A stretch of 64,000 nt of DNA from Noviherbaspirillum massiliense JC206 (GCF_000312045.1 NZ_HE978634.1:62001-126000), one strand, 5' to 3'. Positions 8,588-18,769 are shown, numbered from the stretch's first letter. Notes: a model not told the origin generated them from the letters alone. Numbers and translations are program-made.

Positions 8588-9817
8588 TCAGGCAGCTGCC
8601 AGCGCGCTGTCCACCAACTCGATCCAGTGCCGGACCGGCGTTTCGGTACCCGATTGCAAATGCGTCAGGCAACCGATGTTCGCGGACACGATCATTTCCG
8701 GATTGCCCGCCTCCAGGTTGGCCAGCTTGTTGTCGCGCAGCTGGTAAGCCAATGCCGGTTGCAGCACCGAATAGGTTCCGGCCGAGCCACAGCACAGGTG
8801 GCTGTCGGCGCACAGTTGCACATCGACGCCGATTGCGCGCAGCAAGCCTTCGACCTTGCCGCGGATCTGCTGGCCATGCTGCAGCGTGCAGGGCGGATGA
8901 TAGGCTACGCGCCTGGTCACTTTCCCGTCGAGCTTGCGCAGCAGTTCGCTTTCAAATGCGGGCAGGATTTCGCTCAAGTCCTTCGTCAGCGCCGAAATGC
9001 GCTTTGCCTTTTCGGCGTAGTGGGGGTCGTCCGCCAGCAGATGGCCGTAATCCTTCACCATCACACCGCAGCCGGAGGCGGTCATCACGATCGCTTCCGC
9101 TCCGGCTTCGACATGCGGCCACCATGCATCGATATTGCGGCGCATGTCTTCCAGGCCGCCCGCGTGGTCGTTCATGTGATAGCGGATCCCGCCGCAGCAG
9201 CCCGCCTTGGGCGCGACCACCAGTTGCACGCCGAGCGCATCGAGTACGCGTGCCGTGGCGGTATTGATGTTCGGCGCCATCGATGGCTGTACGCAGCCGT
9301 CCAGCAGCAGCATCTTGCGCGCATGTTCGGTGCGCGGCCACTTGCCCGCCTGCTGTCTTGCCGGCACCTTGTTGCGCAGGGCTTGCGGCAACAGCGGACG
9401 CACCGCCTGTCCCACTTTCATCGCGGGAGAGAACAGCCACTTGCGCGGCAGCGCTTCCTTCAGCACGGTGCGCGAGATGCGCTGCGACAGGGGCCGCGGC
9501 ACCTGATCCTCGACGATCTTGCGTCCGATGTCGACCAGGCGGCCGTATTGCACGCCGGAAGGACAGGTCGATTCGCAATTGCGGCAAGTCAGGCAGCGAT
9601 CCAGATGCAGCTGGGTCTTTTCGGTGGCCGGCTTGCCTTCCAGGACCTGCTTCATCAGGTAAATGCGTCCACGTGGTCCGTCGAGTTCGTCGCCGAGCAA
9701 TTGGTAGGTGGGACAGGTCGCAGTGCAAAAGCCGCAATGCACGCACTTGCGCAGGATGACATCCGCTTCCTTGCCTTCGCGGGTGTCCTTGATGAAATCA
9801 GCCAGATTGGTTTGCAT
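8588..9817 (-). CDS. glcF: Glycolate oxidase iron-sulfur subunit GlcF
   Basis: 409-residue subunit of membrane-associated glycolate dehydrogenase, which oxidises glycolate to glyoxylate and passes electrons to the respiratory chain. Two 4Fe-4S motifs are clear near the N-terminus: CVHCGFCTATCP around residue 26 and CLTCRNCESTCP around residue 77. Two CCG-type domains follow (KAGCCGG and HLCCGSAG). It starts two bases after the glcE stop, making glcDEF a tight operon. Confidence 0.95.
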   Translation of the reverse strand: MQTNLADFIKDTREGKEADVILRKCVHCGFCTATCPTYQLLGDELDGPRGRIYLMKQVLEGKPATEKTQLHLDRCLTCRNCESTCPSGVQYGRLVDIGRKIVEDQVPRPLSQRISRTVLKEALPRKWLFSPAMKVGQAVRPLLPQALRNKVPARQQAGKWPRTEHARKMLLLDGCVQPSMAPNINTATARVLDALGVQLVVAPKAGCCGGIRYHMNDHAGGLEDMRRNIDAWWPHVEAGAEAIVMTASGCGVMVKDYGHLLADDPHYAEKAKRISALTKDLSEILPAFESELLRKLDGKVTRRVAYHPPCTLQHGQQIRGKVEGLLRAIGVDVQLCADSHLCCGSAGTYSVLQPALAYQLRDNKLANLEAGNPEMIVSANIGCLTHLQSGTETPVRHWIELVDSALAAA

Positions 9818-9819
9818 GG

Positions 9820-10887
9820 TTAAAAATCTTGGTACATCCGGCCCGGATTGAAAATGCCGGCCGAATCAAATGCCTTCTTCAAGTTGCGATGAATTTTGGC
9901 GACGGCGGGCGCGAGCGGATGGAAGACGCCAACGCTCTTGTCGCCGCCATGGAACAAGGTAGCGTGTCCGCCGACATCCTGTGCAGCCTTGCGGACCGCG
10001 GCTGCATCCACCTCGGTTTTCAGCCAGCGCTGGGCGCCGCCCCACTCGATCAGCTGCTCGCCCGGCAAGGCCAGCGGCGGCAAGGTGGAAGGCACCGACA
10101 GCCGCCACAGGCTGCTGCCCTCGCCCAGGCTGGTGAAGTAATCATTGCTCTGGTCGCGCAGGCCGGCCCACAGCGGTTCGGCTTGTGTAATTTCTTCGCC
10201 GCCCATCTTCTGCTTCGCGGCTTTCAGCGCCGCTTCGGAACCGGACAGGCGCACGATCAGGTGGCCGCCGTGCCAGGCGCTGGCCGAAATCGGCAAGGGC
10301 TGGCCGCCCCACTGGTTCAGCTGGCGAATCGCATCGGTCTTGCCCATGGTGAAGCGCAGCGTGGATTCGGCGAAGGGCTTGGGCAGCACCTTCAGCGACA
10401 CTTCCAGGATCAGGCCGAGCATGCCGAGCGATCCCGCCAGGAGGCGCGACACGTCATAGCCGGCGACATTCTTCATCACCTGCCCGCCGAAATGCAGCAC
10501 TTCGCCCTTGTCGTTCATCAGGACAGCGCCGAGCACGAAGTCGCGCACTGCCCCCGCTGCCTGCCGGCGCGGGCCGGACAGACCGGCAGCAACCACGCCG
10601 CCGATGGTGGAAGCCGCGCCGAAACGCGGCGGTTCGAAAGCCAGCATCTGATTGTGCTGCGCCAGCGTCACCTCGATCTCGGCCAGCGGCGTGCCGCTGC
10701 GCGCGGTGATCACCAGCTCGGTCGGATCGTAGGCGACGATGCCGCTGTAGCTTGCCGTATCCAGCACATTCCCTTGCAGGGACTGGCCATACCAGTCCTT
10801 GGTGCCACCACCGCGGATGCGCAGGGGCGTCTTGTCGACGCTCGCCGCTAGGATGCGGTCCTTGAATTGTCGCAATGCCTGTTCCAT
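9820..10887 (-). CDS. glcE: Glycolate oxidase FAD-binding subunit GlcE
   Basis: 355-residue FAD-binding (PCMH type) subunit of glycolate dehydrogenase. The motifs RIRGGGTKDWYG and GGVVAAGLSGPRR belong to the FAD-binding domain. The start MEQALRQFKDRI at 10887 is preferred to the long upstream extension of the frame, which lies inside glcD and is arginine-rich shadow sequence. Two bases separate it from the glcD stop and two from the glcF start. Confidence 0.94.
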   Translation of the reverse strand: MEQALRQFKDRILAASVDKTPLRIRGGGTKDWYGQSLQGNVLDTASYSGIVAYDPTELVITARSGTPLAEIEVTLAQHNQMLAFEPPRFGAASTIGGVVAAGLSGPRRQAAGAVRDFVLGAVLMNDKGEVLHFGGQVMKNVAGYDVSRLLAGSLGMLGLILEVSLKVLPKPFAESTLRFTMGKTDAIRQLNQWGGQPLPISASAWHGGHLIVRLSGSEAALKAAKQKMGGEEITQAEPLWAGLRDQSNDYFTSLGEGSSLWRLSVPSTLPPLALPGEQLIEWGGAQRWLKTEVDAAAVRKAAQDVGGHATLFHGGDKSVGVFHPLAPAVAKIHRNLKKAFDSAGIFNPGRMYQDF

Positions 10888-10889
10888 GT

Positions 10890-12377
10890 TCAAAACCGTG
10901 GTAGATCCGCGAACTTCATCTGCCCGCGCTTGATATGCATCTTGCCGTACTCGGCGCAGCGATGCAGGGTGGGGATGGCCTTGTCGGGGTTGAGCACGAA
11001 TGCGGTGTCGAATGCACGCTTGACCGCAAAGAACGCGTCGCGCTCGAGCGGCGAGAATTGCACGCACATCGAGTTGATCTTTTCGATGCCCACGCCGTGT
11101 TCGCCGGTGATGGTGCCGCCGACTTCGACGCACAGTTCGAGGATTTCGGCGCCGAACAATTCGGCACGATGAAATTCGCCTTCCTGGTTGGCATCGAACA
11201 GGATCAGCGGATGCAGGTTACCGTCGCCCGCATGGAACACGTTCGCGCAGCGCAAGCCGTACTTGCTTTCCATCTCCGTGATGCGGGTCAGCACGTCCGC
11301 CAGCCGCTTGCGGGGGATCGTGCCGTCCATGCAATAGTAGTCGGGCGAAATGCGGCCGGCTGCCGGGAAGGCATTCTTCCGGCCCGACCAGAATTTCAGG
11401 CGCTCGACTTCATTCTGCGACACCGCGATCGCGGTCGCGCCCGAAGCCTGCAGCACGTCGGTCATGCGCGCGATTTCCTCTTCAACTTCTTCCGGCGTAC
11501 CGTCGGATTCGCACAGCAGGATCGCTTCGGCATCGGTATCGTAGCCGGCCTTCACGAAAGGTTCCACCATGCGCGAGGAAGTCTTGTCCATCATCTCCAG
11601 CCCGGCCGGGATGATGCCGGCGGCGATCACGTTCGCAACCGCATTCCCGCCTTTGACCACATCGTCGAAGCTGGCCATGATCACGCGCGCCAGCTGCGGC
11701 TTGGGCACTAGCTTGACCGTCACTTCCGTCACCACGCCGAGCATACCTTCGGAACCAATGAACACTGCCAGCAGATCCAGTCCGGCCGCGTCGAGCGCCT
11801 CGCTGCCGAGTTCGACGATCTCGCCTTCCGAGGTCACCATCCGCACCCGCAGCACGTTGTGCACGGTCAGGCCATATTTCAGGCAGTGCACGCCGCCGGA
11901 ATTTTCCGCGACGTTGCCGCCGATGCTGCAGGCGATCTGCGAGGAAGGATCGGGCGCGTAATACAGACCGTGCGGCGCCGCGGCCTCGGAGATGGCGAGG
12001 TTGCGCACGCCGGGCTGAACTACCGCGGTGCGTGAATACGGGTCGAGCTTCAGAATCCGGTTGAATCTGGCGGTCGACAGCACCACGCCATCGGCAATCG
12101 GCATCGCGCCGCCGGACAGGCCGGTACCTGCACCGCGCGGCACGATCGGCACCTGCAGCTCGCGGCAGGTTTTCAGGATGGCGACGACCTGCTGCTCGTT
12201 CGAAGGCAACACCACCACCATCGGCAGCTGGCGGTAGGCCGCCAGACCGTCGCATTCATAGGGGCGCGTATCTTCCTCGTTAAAGAGGACGCTGCCTTCG
12301 GGCAGGAGCTGCCGCAAGGCGGCAACCACTTGGCGCTGACGCTCCAGGGTAAATCGGTTTTCTACGGGGGCATTCAT
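10890..12377 (-). CDS. glcD: Glycolate oxidase FAD-linked subunit GlcD
   Basis: 495-residue flavoprotein catalytic subunit of glycolate dehydrogenase. The FAD-binding region PRGAGTGLSGGA lies near residue 90, and the C-terminal oxidase domain has FHAGDGNLHPLILFD and TGEHGVGIEKI. The start MNAPVENRFTLERQRQVV at 12377 has AGAGG upstream and matches typical GlcD N-termini. First gene of glcDEF, downstream of a LysR gene in the same orientation. Confidence 0.95.
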   Translation of the reverse strand: MNAPVENRFTLERQRQVVAALRQLLPEGSVLFNEEDTRPYECDGLAAYRQLPMVVVLPSNEQQVVAILKTCRELQVPIVPRGAGTGLSGGAMPIADGVVLSTARFNRILKLDPYSRTAVVQPGVRNLAISEAAAPHGLYYAPDPSSQIACSIGGNVAENSGGVHCLKYGLTVHNVLRVRMVTSEGEIVELGSEALDAAGLDLLAVFIGSEGMLGVVTEVTVKLVPKPQLARVIMASFDDVVKGGNAVANVIAAGIIPAGLEMMDKTSSRMVEPFVKAGYDTDAEAILLCESDGTPEEVEEEIARMTDVLQASGATAIAVSQNEVERLKFWSGRKNAFPAAGRISPDYYCMDGTIPRKRLADVLTRITEMESKYGLRCANVFHAGDGNLHPLILFDANQEGEFHRAELFGAEILELCVEVGGTITGEHGVGIEKINSMCVQFSPLERDAFFAVKRAFDTAFVLNPDKAIPTLHRCAEYGKMHIKRGQMKFADLPRF

Positions 12378-12587
12378 AAGCAGCCTCTGGGGACTCAATG
12401 CTTGCGCCATGCCGACATGGCAATGGAGAACGGAAACTCATGCAGAATAAGGGAATTGTAGGCTCCGGCGAACCAAAAATGTGCATCTGCAAACGTGAAA
12501 TATTTTCACGCCGGCATGTTCGCCATCGAGAAGATTCCGGCGAAGCCTTTGGCCGAACTGCTGCCGCACTGAGGCAGGCAGCGAAGT

Positions 12588-13475
12588 TCATCTATTGCCG
12601 AAGACCTCCAGCAGCCAGTCGATGAAAAGGGCCGTGGCGGGCCGATCACGGGCCGCATACTCGTGCACCATGTAGTAGCCGTGCGGCGGTGTGGCCAAAC
12701 AAATATCGAAGAGTTGCACGATCTCGCCGCTGTCGATCAAATGCTGCGCGAAGTGCGATCTTGCCAGACCCACTCCGTATCCCTGGCGAATGGCTTCCAT
12801 CAGCAGGCCGAGATCGTCTAGGCGCAGGCCGGTGGATGGTTCCGGCCAATCGAGGCCAGCCACTTCGAACCAGGGCTGCCAGGGTTCGAGTGCGGACCGC
12901 AGCAGGGTTGCCCTTTGCAAGTCCGCCGGAGTGTTGATCGGGCCAATCTTTTCCAGATATGCCGGGCTGGCTGCGGGAAATGTCGGTTCGTCAAACAGCT
13001 TTTCAGTGACCAGATCCGGATATTTCCCGATACCAAAACGCACTTCCACATCGCTTTCGGCAAGACTCAGGTCATACAGCGGAACCGAGAGGAACAATTC
13101 GATGACGATGTCCGGGTGACGGCTGGTGAATTCATGCAGGCGCGGCACCAGCATGCAGCGGGCGAAGGTCGGAGGCACAGTGACCTTCACCCGTGGCTGC
13201 GCCGGCGTGCTCTTGTGCGGCATCGGGAAATCGCTCAGCGCCCGCAAGGCGCCACGCACCACCTCGAGGTAGCGGCGACCGAATTCCGACAGGCTGACTG
13301 TACGCCCGTCGCGGATGAACAGGCGCTCGCCGACGTATTCTTCCAGCAGACGAATGCGGTGCGAAAGCGCCGAAGGGGTAATGCACAACTCTTCTGCTGC
13401 AACTGCGAAAGAGCCGTGGCGGGCTGCTGCCTCGAAAGCGGACAGGGCATGAACCGGTGGCAGGCGTGTGGCCAT
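12588..13475 (-). CDS. LysR family regulator, GcvA-like
   Basis: 295-residue LysR regulator. The N-terminus RLPPVHALSAFEAAARHGSF and the helix-turn-helix ITPSALSHRIRLLEE are typical of the GcvA branch; the effector-binding domain fills the rest. It lies upstream of glcDEF in the same direction with a 210-base gap, and downstream of the D-lactate dehydrogenase-type gene. Control of one or both hydroxyacid oxidation units is the simplest guess from position; no operator was identified. Confidence 0.9.
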   Translation of the reverse strand: MATRLPPVHALSAFEAAARHGSFAVAAEELCITPSALSHRIRLLEEYVGERLFIRDGRTVSLSEFGRRYLEVVRGALRALSDFPMPHKSTPAQPRVKVTVPPTFARCMLVPRLHEFTSRHPDIVIELFLSVPLYDLSLAESDVEVRFGIGKYPDLVTEKLFDEPTFPAASPAYLEKIGPINTPADLQRATLLRSALEPWQPWFEVAGLDWPEPSTGLRLDDLGLLMEAIRQGYGVGLARSHFAQHLIDSGEIVQLFDICLATPPHGYYMVHEYAARDRPATALFIDWLLEVFGNR

Positions 13476-13529
13476 AAGAAACTAATCCTCGTGCTGGCAA
13501 GCTGTTCTGAAAGACTTCGAACAGATCTC

Positions 13530-14939
13530 TTACCAGCGAATAATTTTACCGGGATTCATGATGTTCTTCGGATCGAAAGCATGCTTGAGGGTGCGCATGG
13601 TGTCGATCGCGGCTTCGCCATGTTCCTGGACCAGGAAATCGATCTTGTGCAGGCCGACGCCATGCTCGCCGGTGCAAGTGCCATCCATCGAGATTGCCCG
13701 TGCGACCATCCGTGCATTTACGCCTTCCGCTCTTGCCAGATCGGCAGGATCGTGCGGATCGACCATGAGCAGCACATGGAAATTGCCGTCACCGACATGG
13801 CCGATGATGGAATAGATCATGCCGCTCTTCTCGCAATCGGCCTGGGTGTCGAGTATGCATTCCGCCAGCCGCGAAATCGGCACGCAGCAGTCAGTGGAGA
13901 TTGCCCGCGCGCCGGGCCGCATCTGCAACATCGCAAAGTAGGCATGATGGCGCGCCTTCCACAGGCGCGAGCGGTCCTCCGGCCGGGTCGCCCATTCGAA
14001 ACCGGTGGCATGGTACTCGGCGGCGATTTCCTGCACGACCTGCGCCTGTTCCTGCACGCCGCTTTCGCTGCCATGGAATTCGCACAGCAGCAGCGGCTTT
14101 TCCGGCAGGTTCAGCTTGTCATGGGCATTGATCGCCCGCACGCCGTTTTCATCGAGAAATTCCACGCGCGCAATCGGCACGCCCATCTGCATCGTCCTGA
14201 TCACGGTATTGACCGCATCCGCCGTCGAGGAGAAGGAGCACACTGCTGCCGAGACGGCTTCCGGCTGCGGATACAGCTTGACCGTCACTTCGGTGATGAT
14301 GCCGAGCGTGCCCTCGCTGCCGACGAAGATGCGCGTCAGGTCATAGCCGGCAGACGATTTCTTGGCGCGCGTGCCGGTCTTGACGATGCGGCCATCGGCA
14401 GTGACCACGGTCAGCGCCAGGACGTTTTCGCGCATGGTGCCGTAGCGCACCGCGTTGGTGCCGGAGGCGCGCGTCGCCGCCATGCCGCCAAGCGAAGCAT
14501 CGGCGCCCGGATCGATCGGGAAGAACAGGCCGGTGTCGTGGAGCTCGCGGTTCAGTTGCATGCGCGTCACGCCGGCCTGCACCGTGGCCGTCAAGTCGTC
14601 GGCATCGACTGCGATCACATTGTTCATCTGCGACAGATCGATGCATACCCCGCCCTGCAATGCCAGCACATGGCCTTCCAGCGAAGTCCCGGCGCCATAG
14701 GGAATCACCGGAATCTCATGGCTGGCGCAGAGCCGCACGGCTTCTGCGACTTCTTCCGTAGTCTGGGCGAACACGACCGCATCCGGCGGCATCGGGTCGT
14801 AGGAAGATTCGTCTCGGCCGTGCTGGTCGCGCATTGCCTGGGCGATTGACAGGCGGTCGTCGAACAGAGATTGCAGCGCTGCCAGCAGGGTTTCGGGAAG
14901 CGGCTTTCGCAGGGCAAGTAGTTGGGCGGGATGGTTCAT
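13530..14939 (-). CDS. FAD-linked D-lactate dehydrogenase (cytochrome/DLD type)
   Basis: 469-residue flavoprotein of the same superfamily as GlcD but of the eukaryote-like DLD branch. The motifs IPYGAGTSLEGHVLA, DPGADASLGGMAATRASGTN, IGHVGDGNFH and CTGEHGVGLHKI are clear. The likely reaction is D-lactate (or a related 2-hydroxyacid) to pyruvate with electron transfer to quinone or cytochrome. The start MNHPAQLLALRKPLPETLL at 14939 is preferred. With glcDEF, lrgAB and the LysR gene it forms a short-chain hydroxyacid neighbourhood. Confidence 0.9.
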   Translation of the reverse strand: MNHPAQLLALRKPLPETLLAALQSLFDDRLSIAQAMRDQHGRDESSYDPMPPDAVVFAQTTEEVAEAVRLCASHEIPVIPYGAGTSLEGHVLALQGGVCIDLSQMNNVIAVDADDLTATVQAGVTRMQLNRELHDTGLFFPIDPGADASLGGMAATRASGTNAVRYGTMRENVLALTVVTADGRIVKTGTRAKKSSAGYDLTRIFVGSEGTLGIITEVTVKLYPQPEAVSAAVCSFSSTADAVNTVIRTMQMGVPIARVEFLDENGVRAINAHDKLNLPEKPLLLCEFHGSESGVQEQAQVVQEIAAEYHATGFEWATRPEDRSRLWKARHHAYFAMLQMRPGARAISTDCCVPISRLAECILDTQADCEKSGMIYSIIGHVGDGNFHVLLMVDPHDPADLARAEGVNARMVARAISMDGTCTGEHGVGLHKIDFLVQEHGEAAIDTMRTLKHAFDPKNIMNPGKIIRW

Positions 14940-15069
14940 GGGCGTCTCCTTTGCAGCCGATTCTACTCCCTGCACGTGCATGGCGGCATGGCTGAGCATG
15001 ACATTTAGCAAAGAGGAGGGTTTTGCCTTATCCTCGCTTCGTCTTCAACCAATTCCGCGGAAATCAGAC

Positions 15070-15627
15070 ATGGGCAACCGACTCTCCAAGATCGCCACCC
15101 GTACCGGCGACAATGGCACGACCGGACTGGGCGACGGCAGCCGCACGACCAAGGACAGCCTGAGGATCCAGGCGATCGGTGACGTGGATGAATTGAATTC
15201 TCATCTCGGCCTGCTGCTGTGCGAAGACTTGCCGCAGGCAATGGCGGAGGAGCTGATCTCGATCCAGCATGACTTGTTCGACCTGGGCGGCGAACTGTGC
15301 ATTCCGGGTTATGCCATGCTTGGCGAAACGCATGTGACCCGCCTCGACGGACTGCTGCAGAAATACAATGCGGACTTGCCGCCCTTGAAGGATTTCATCC
15401 TGCCGGGCGGGTCGCGAGCCGCTTCGCTTGCGCATGTCTGCCGCACGGTCTGCCGCCGCGCGGAACGCTCGCTCGTCAGCCTCGGCAATCATGAAGCGCT
15501 GAACGATCCGCCGCGCCAATATCTGAACCGCCTGTCCGACCTGCTGTTCGTGCTGTCGCGGGTTCTTAACCGGCATGCCGGCAGAGGAGATGTGCTGTGG
15601 GAAAAGGACAGGAAACGGGATGGATGA
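15070..15627 (+). CDS. Cob(I)yrinic acid a,c-diamide adenosyltransferase, PduO type
   Basis: 185-residue ATP:cob(I)alamin adenosyltransferase that makes adenosylcobalamin. The P-loop-like N-terminal motif KIATRTGDNGTTGLGDGSR and the later RRAERSLVSL and YLNRLSDLLFVLSR motifs are diagnostic of the PduO/MMAB family. The ATG at 15070 is preferred over 14938 because homology starts at MGNRLSKI. Divergent from the D-lactate dehydrogenase gene; no other cobalamin gene is nearby. Confidence 0.94.
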   Translation: MGNRLSKIATRTGDNGTTGLGDGSRTTKDSLRIQAIGDVDELNSHLGLLLCEDLPQAMAEELISIQHDLFDLGGELCIPGYAMLGETHVTRLDGLLQKYNADLPPLKDFILPGGSRAASLAHVCRTVCRRAERSLVSLGNHEALNDPPRQYLNRLSDLLFVLSRVLNRHAGRGDVLWEKDRKRDG

Positions 15628-15704
15628 GACAGGAGCGGTTGATGCCGCTGGCGCGGTCCGCTCCTCTCAGGCCGGACACCGGCGATAGCCGCCGGCCCGC
15701 ATTT

Positions 15705-17591
15705 TTACTTTCTCAGGATAGTTTCCTGATTGTTGACAACCAGGCGCGGCTCGTTCTTGCCGAAACGCCTCCTGATCGATGCAGCAATGCCCTTGCCATC
15801 CAGGCCGCAGGTCGCAAGCAATTGCTGGGCGTCGCCATGGTCGATGAACTTGTCCGGCAGGCCGAGATGCAATACCGGTTTCACGACGCCGGCCGCCGCC
15901 AGTGCTTCCGCCACTGCTGAACCTGCACCGCCCATGATGCAACCCTCTTCCACCGTCACCAGGGCATCGTGGGATTGGGCCAATTGCTTCACCAGCTCGA
16001 CATCGAGCGGCTTGACGAAGCGCATGTTGGCAACCGTGGCATCCAGTTCGTCGGCCGCCGCCAGGCTGGGAGCGACCATTGTGCCGAAAGCCAGGATGGC
16101 AATGTTCTTGCCTTCGCGCCGGATCTCGCCCTTGCCGATTGGCAGCGTGCTCAACTCCTTGTCTACTGCCGCGCCGATGCCGGCGCCACGCGGATAGCGC
16201 ACCGCGGCCGGACCGGAATAATGGAAGGCAGTCGACAGCATCTGGCGGCACTCGTTTTCATCAGAAGCCGCCATCACCACCATGTTCGGGATGCAACGCA
16301 GGTAGGCAATGTCATAGTTGCCGGCATGAGTCGCGCCGTCGGCACCGACCAGGCCGGCGCGGTCGAGGGCGAAAGTCACGTCCAGGTTTTGCAGCGCGAC
16401 GTCATGGATCAATTGGTCGTACGCGCGCTGCAGGAAGGTGGAATAGATCGCCACGACCGGCTTCAAGCCTTCGCAGGCGAGACCGGCGGCAAACGTGACC
16501 GCATGCTGCTCGGCGATGCCGACGTCATAGTAGCGGTCGGGGAAGCGCTGCTCGAACTGCACCAGGCCGGAACCTTCGCGCATGGCCGGCGTAATGCCGA
16601 TCAGGCGCTTGTCCTGCGCCGCCATGTCGCACAGCCAGTCACCGAATACTTGAGTATAGGTGAGCTTGCTGCTGGCAGCAGGCTTGATGCCTTCGGCCGG
16701 ATTGAACTTGCCCGGGCCGTGGTATAGCACCGGGTCGGCTTCGGCCAGCTTGTAGCCCTGCCCCTTCCTGGTCACCACATGCAGGAACTGCGGGCCTTTC
16801 AAATGCTTCAGGTTTTGCAGCGTCGGGATCAGGGAATCGAGGTCGTGGCCGTCGATGGGGCCGATGTAGTTGAATCCGAATTCCTCGAACATGGTGGCAG
16901 GCACCACCATGCCTTTCGCATGTTCCTCGATACGCTTGGCGAGTTCCAGCATCGGTCCGGGCAGGACCGACTTGCCGACATTCTTCGCCGCCGCGTAGAA
17001 CTTGCCCGACATCAGGCGCGCCAGATAGCGGTTGAGCGCACCCACCGGGGGTGAAATCGACATGTCGTTGTCGTTCAGGATCACCAGCAGGTTGATGTCG
17101 TCATACACCCCGGCATTGTTCAAGGCTTCGAAGGCCATGCCCGCAGTCATCGCGCCGTCGCCGATCACCGCGATCGAATGACGATTCTCGCCTTTCGTCT
17201 TCGCTGCCAGCGCCATGCCGAGCGCCGCGGAAATCGAGGTCGAGGAATGCGCCGTCCCGAAAGTGTCGTATTCGCTCTCCACCCGGCGTGGGAAGCCGGA
17301 GATGCCGTTCAGCTGGCGCAGCGTGCCCATCCGGTCGCGACGTCCGGTCAGGATCTTGTGCGGATAGGTCTGGTGGCCGACATCCCACACGATGCGGTCT
17401 TCCGGCGTGTTGAATACGTAGTGCAAGGCGATCGTCAGTTCGACCGTGCCGAGATTGGACGAGAGGTGGCCGCCGGTCTTCGATACCGAATCGAGCACGA
17501 AGGCCCTCAGCTCGTCGGCCAGCGGTATCAGCTGCGTGCGCGGAAGTTTGCGTAAATCCGCAGGTCCATCAATCTGTTTGAGCAATTCCAT
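15705..17591 (-). CDS. dxs: 1-deoxy-D-xylulose-5-phosphate synthase
   Basis: 628-residue thiamine-diphosphate enzyme of the MEP isoprenoid pathway, condensing pyruvate and glyceraldehyde 3-phosphate. The TPP/Mg motif GDGAMTAG is at residues 144-151 with the downstream Asn in ILNDNDMSI. The transketolase pyrimidine domain ([17 protein letters not shown]) and the C-terminal domain are complete. Third gene of xseB-ispA-dxs, 15 bases after ispA. Its TPP requirement is met by the thi operon elsewhere in this window. Confidence 0.97.
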   Translation of the reverse strand: MELLKQIDGPADLRKLPRTQLIPLADELRAFVLDSVSKTGGHLSSNLGTVELTIALHYVFNTPEDRIVWDVGHQTYPHKILTGRRDRMGTLRQLNGISGFPRRVESEYDTFGTAHSSTSISAALGMALAAKTKGENRHSIAVIGDGAMTAGMAFEALNNAGVYDDINLLVILNDNDMSISPPVGALNRYLARLMSGKFYAAAKNVGKSVLPGPMLELAKRIEEHAKGMVVPATMFEEFGFNYIGPIDGHDLDSLIPTLQNLKHLKGPQFLHVVTRKGQGYKLAEADPVLYHGPGKFNPAEGIKPAASSKLTYTQVFGDWLCDMAAQDKRLIGITPAMREGSGLVQFEQRFPDRYYDVGIAEQHAVTFAAGLACEGLKPVVAIYSTFLQRAYDQLIHDVALQNLDVTFALDRAGLVGADGATHAGNYDIAYLRCIPNMVVMAASDENECRQMLSTAFHYSGPAAVRYPRGAGIGAAVDKELSTLPIGKGEIRREGKNIAILAFGTMVAPSLAAADELDATVANMRFVKPLDVELVKQLAQSHDALVTVEEGCIMGGAGSAVAEALAAAGVVKPVLHLGLPDKFIDHGDAQQLLATCGLDGKGIAASIRRRFGKNEPRLVVNNQETILRK

Positions 17592-17606
17592 AAGGCCTAT
17601 ACCAGT

Positions 17607-18518
17607 CTATGCTTTACGCTGCACGATCAAATCAGCAAGTTCGCGCAGGCGCCGTGCGCCGTCGCCGAACGGAGCAAGCGCTGCATGCGCGTCATTGCGC
17701 AGCTTTTCCGCCAGTACCCGCGATTCTTCCAGGCCGAGAATCGACACATAGGTCGGCTTGTTGGCCGCCGCATCCTTGCCGGCAGTCTTGCCCAGCGTTG
17801 CGGAATCGGCGGTGGCGTCGAGCACGTCATCCACCACCTGGAAGGCGAGGCCGATGGCACCGGCATAAGCATCGAGCGCTGCCGTCTCCGCTGCCGTCAA
17901 GGCCTTGCCGGCCAGAGCCCCCAGCAGCACCGAAGCCCGCAGCAAGGCGCCGGTTTTCAGGCGATGCATTTGCTCCAGCTCCGCCAGCGACAATGTAATG
18001 CCAACGCTTTCCAGATCGATTGCCTGACCGCCGCACATGCCGCAAGAGCCTGCCGCATGTGCCAGCACCCTGATCATTGCCAGGCTGCGGCGGGCGGCAT
18101 CGCCATCACTCATGGCTTCACCAAGCTCCGATAGCACCAGAAAGGCCTGCGCCTGCAGCGCATCGCCCACGAGTAGCGCGGTGGCTTCGTCGAACTTCAC
18201 ATGCACAGTCGGCTTGCCGCGCCGCAGTTCATCATCATCCATGCAAGGCATGTCGTCATGCACCAGCGAATACACATGGATCATCTCGACCGCGGCCGCC
18301 ACGCGCGCCAGCGCTTCCGCATTTGCATGAAACAGATCGCCTGCCGCAAAGGCGAGCAGCGGCCGGATGCGCTTGCCGCCGTCCAGAGCCGCATACCGCA
18401 TCGCCTGATGCAATCGTGCCGGCACTTCGATCTCTGGCGGCAGGTATGCCGCCAGTGCCTGCTCCATCCTCGACTGGACGCCTTTCATCCAATCGCCGAT
18501 ATCCTGGGTCCCGGTCAT
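17607..18518 (-). CDS. ispA: Farnesyl diphosphate synthase (polyprenyl synthetase)
   Basis: 303-residue prenyltransferase that extends DMAPP with two IPP units. GGKRIRP is at residues 47-53, the first aspartate-rich motif DDMPCMDDD at 88-96 and the second DDVLD at 230-234. Its ATG overlaps the stop of xseB (ATGA). xseB-ispA-dxs is a standard proteobacterial operon. Confidence 0.96.
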   Translation of the reverse strand: MTGTQDIGDWMKGVQSRMEQALAAYLPPEIEVPARLHQAMRYAALDGGKRIRPLLAFAAGDLFHANAEALARVAAAVEMIHVYSLVHDDMPCMDDDELRRGKPTVHVKFDEATALLVGDALQAQAFLVLSELGEAMSDGDAARRSLAMIRVLAHAAGSCGMCGGQAIDLESVGITLSLAELEQMHRLKTGALLRASVLLGALAGKALTAAETAALDAYAGAIGLAFQVVDDVLDATADSATLGKTAGKDAAANKPTYVSILGLEESRVLAEKLRNDAHAALAPFGDGARRLRELADLIVQRKA

Positions 18519-18769
18519 TCGTCCGCCTCGTCCGTGGTGTCGCCTGGGAAAGGTTTGAGCATGTCGCCTTCCAGCACCTTGACCTGGCTGGCCACCTTGT
18601 CAAGCTGCCCGGAACAAAACTTGACCAGTTCGGAGCCGCGCTTGTAGGCAGCGACCGAGGCTTCGAGCGGCAAATCTCCCGCCTCCATCTGGGCAACCAA
18701 CTGCTCCAGCTCCGCCATGGCTTCTTCGAAGGATGCGGGCTGATTGGAGGAAATCGGGTTTTTCGGCAT
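18515..18769 (-). CDS. xseB: Exodeoxyribonuclease VII small subunit
   Basis: 84-residue helical small subunit of exonuclease VII. The motif FEEAMAELEQLVAQMEAGDL followed by SVAAYKRGSELVKFC is diagnostic. The start MPKNPISS at 18769 is chosen over in-frame upstream codons at up to 18841, which add an atypical hydrophobic stretch. First gene of the isoprenoid operon, four-base overlap with ispA. Confidence 0.94.
   Translation of the reverse strand: MPKNPISSNQPASFEEAMAELEQLVAQMEAGDLPLEASVAAYKRGSELVKFCSGQLDKVASQVKVLEGDMLKPFPGDTTDEADE

Noticed and set aside
8516-9823. 435-codon plus-strand open frame opposite glcF
   Set aside because: Histidine/arginine/glutamine-rich shadow of a well-identified gene in GC-rich DNA, with no ribosome-binding site.
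15631-15665. Inverted repeat AGGAGCGG/CCGCTCCT between the adenosyltransferase and dxs
   Set aside because: A 19-base loop and no T-run; too weak to call a terminator.
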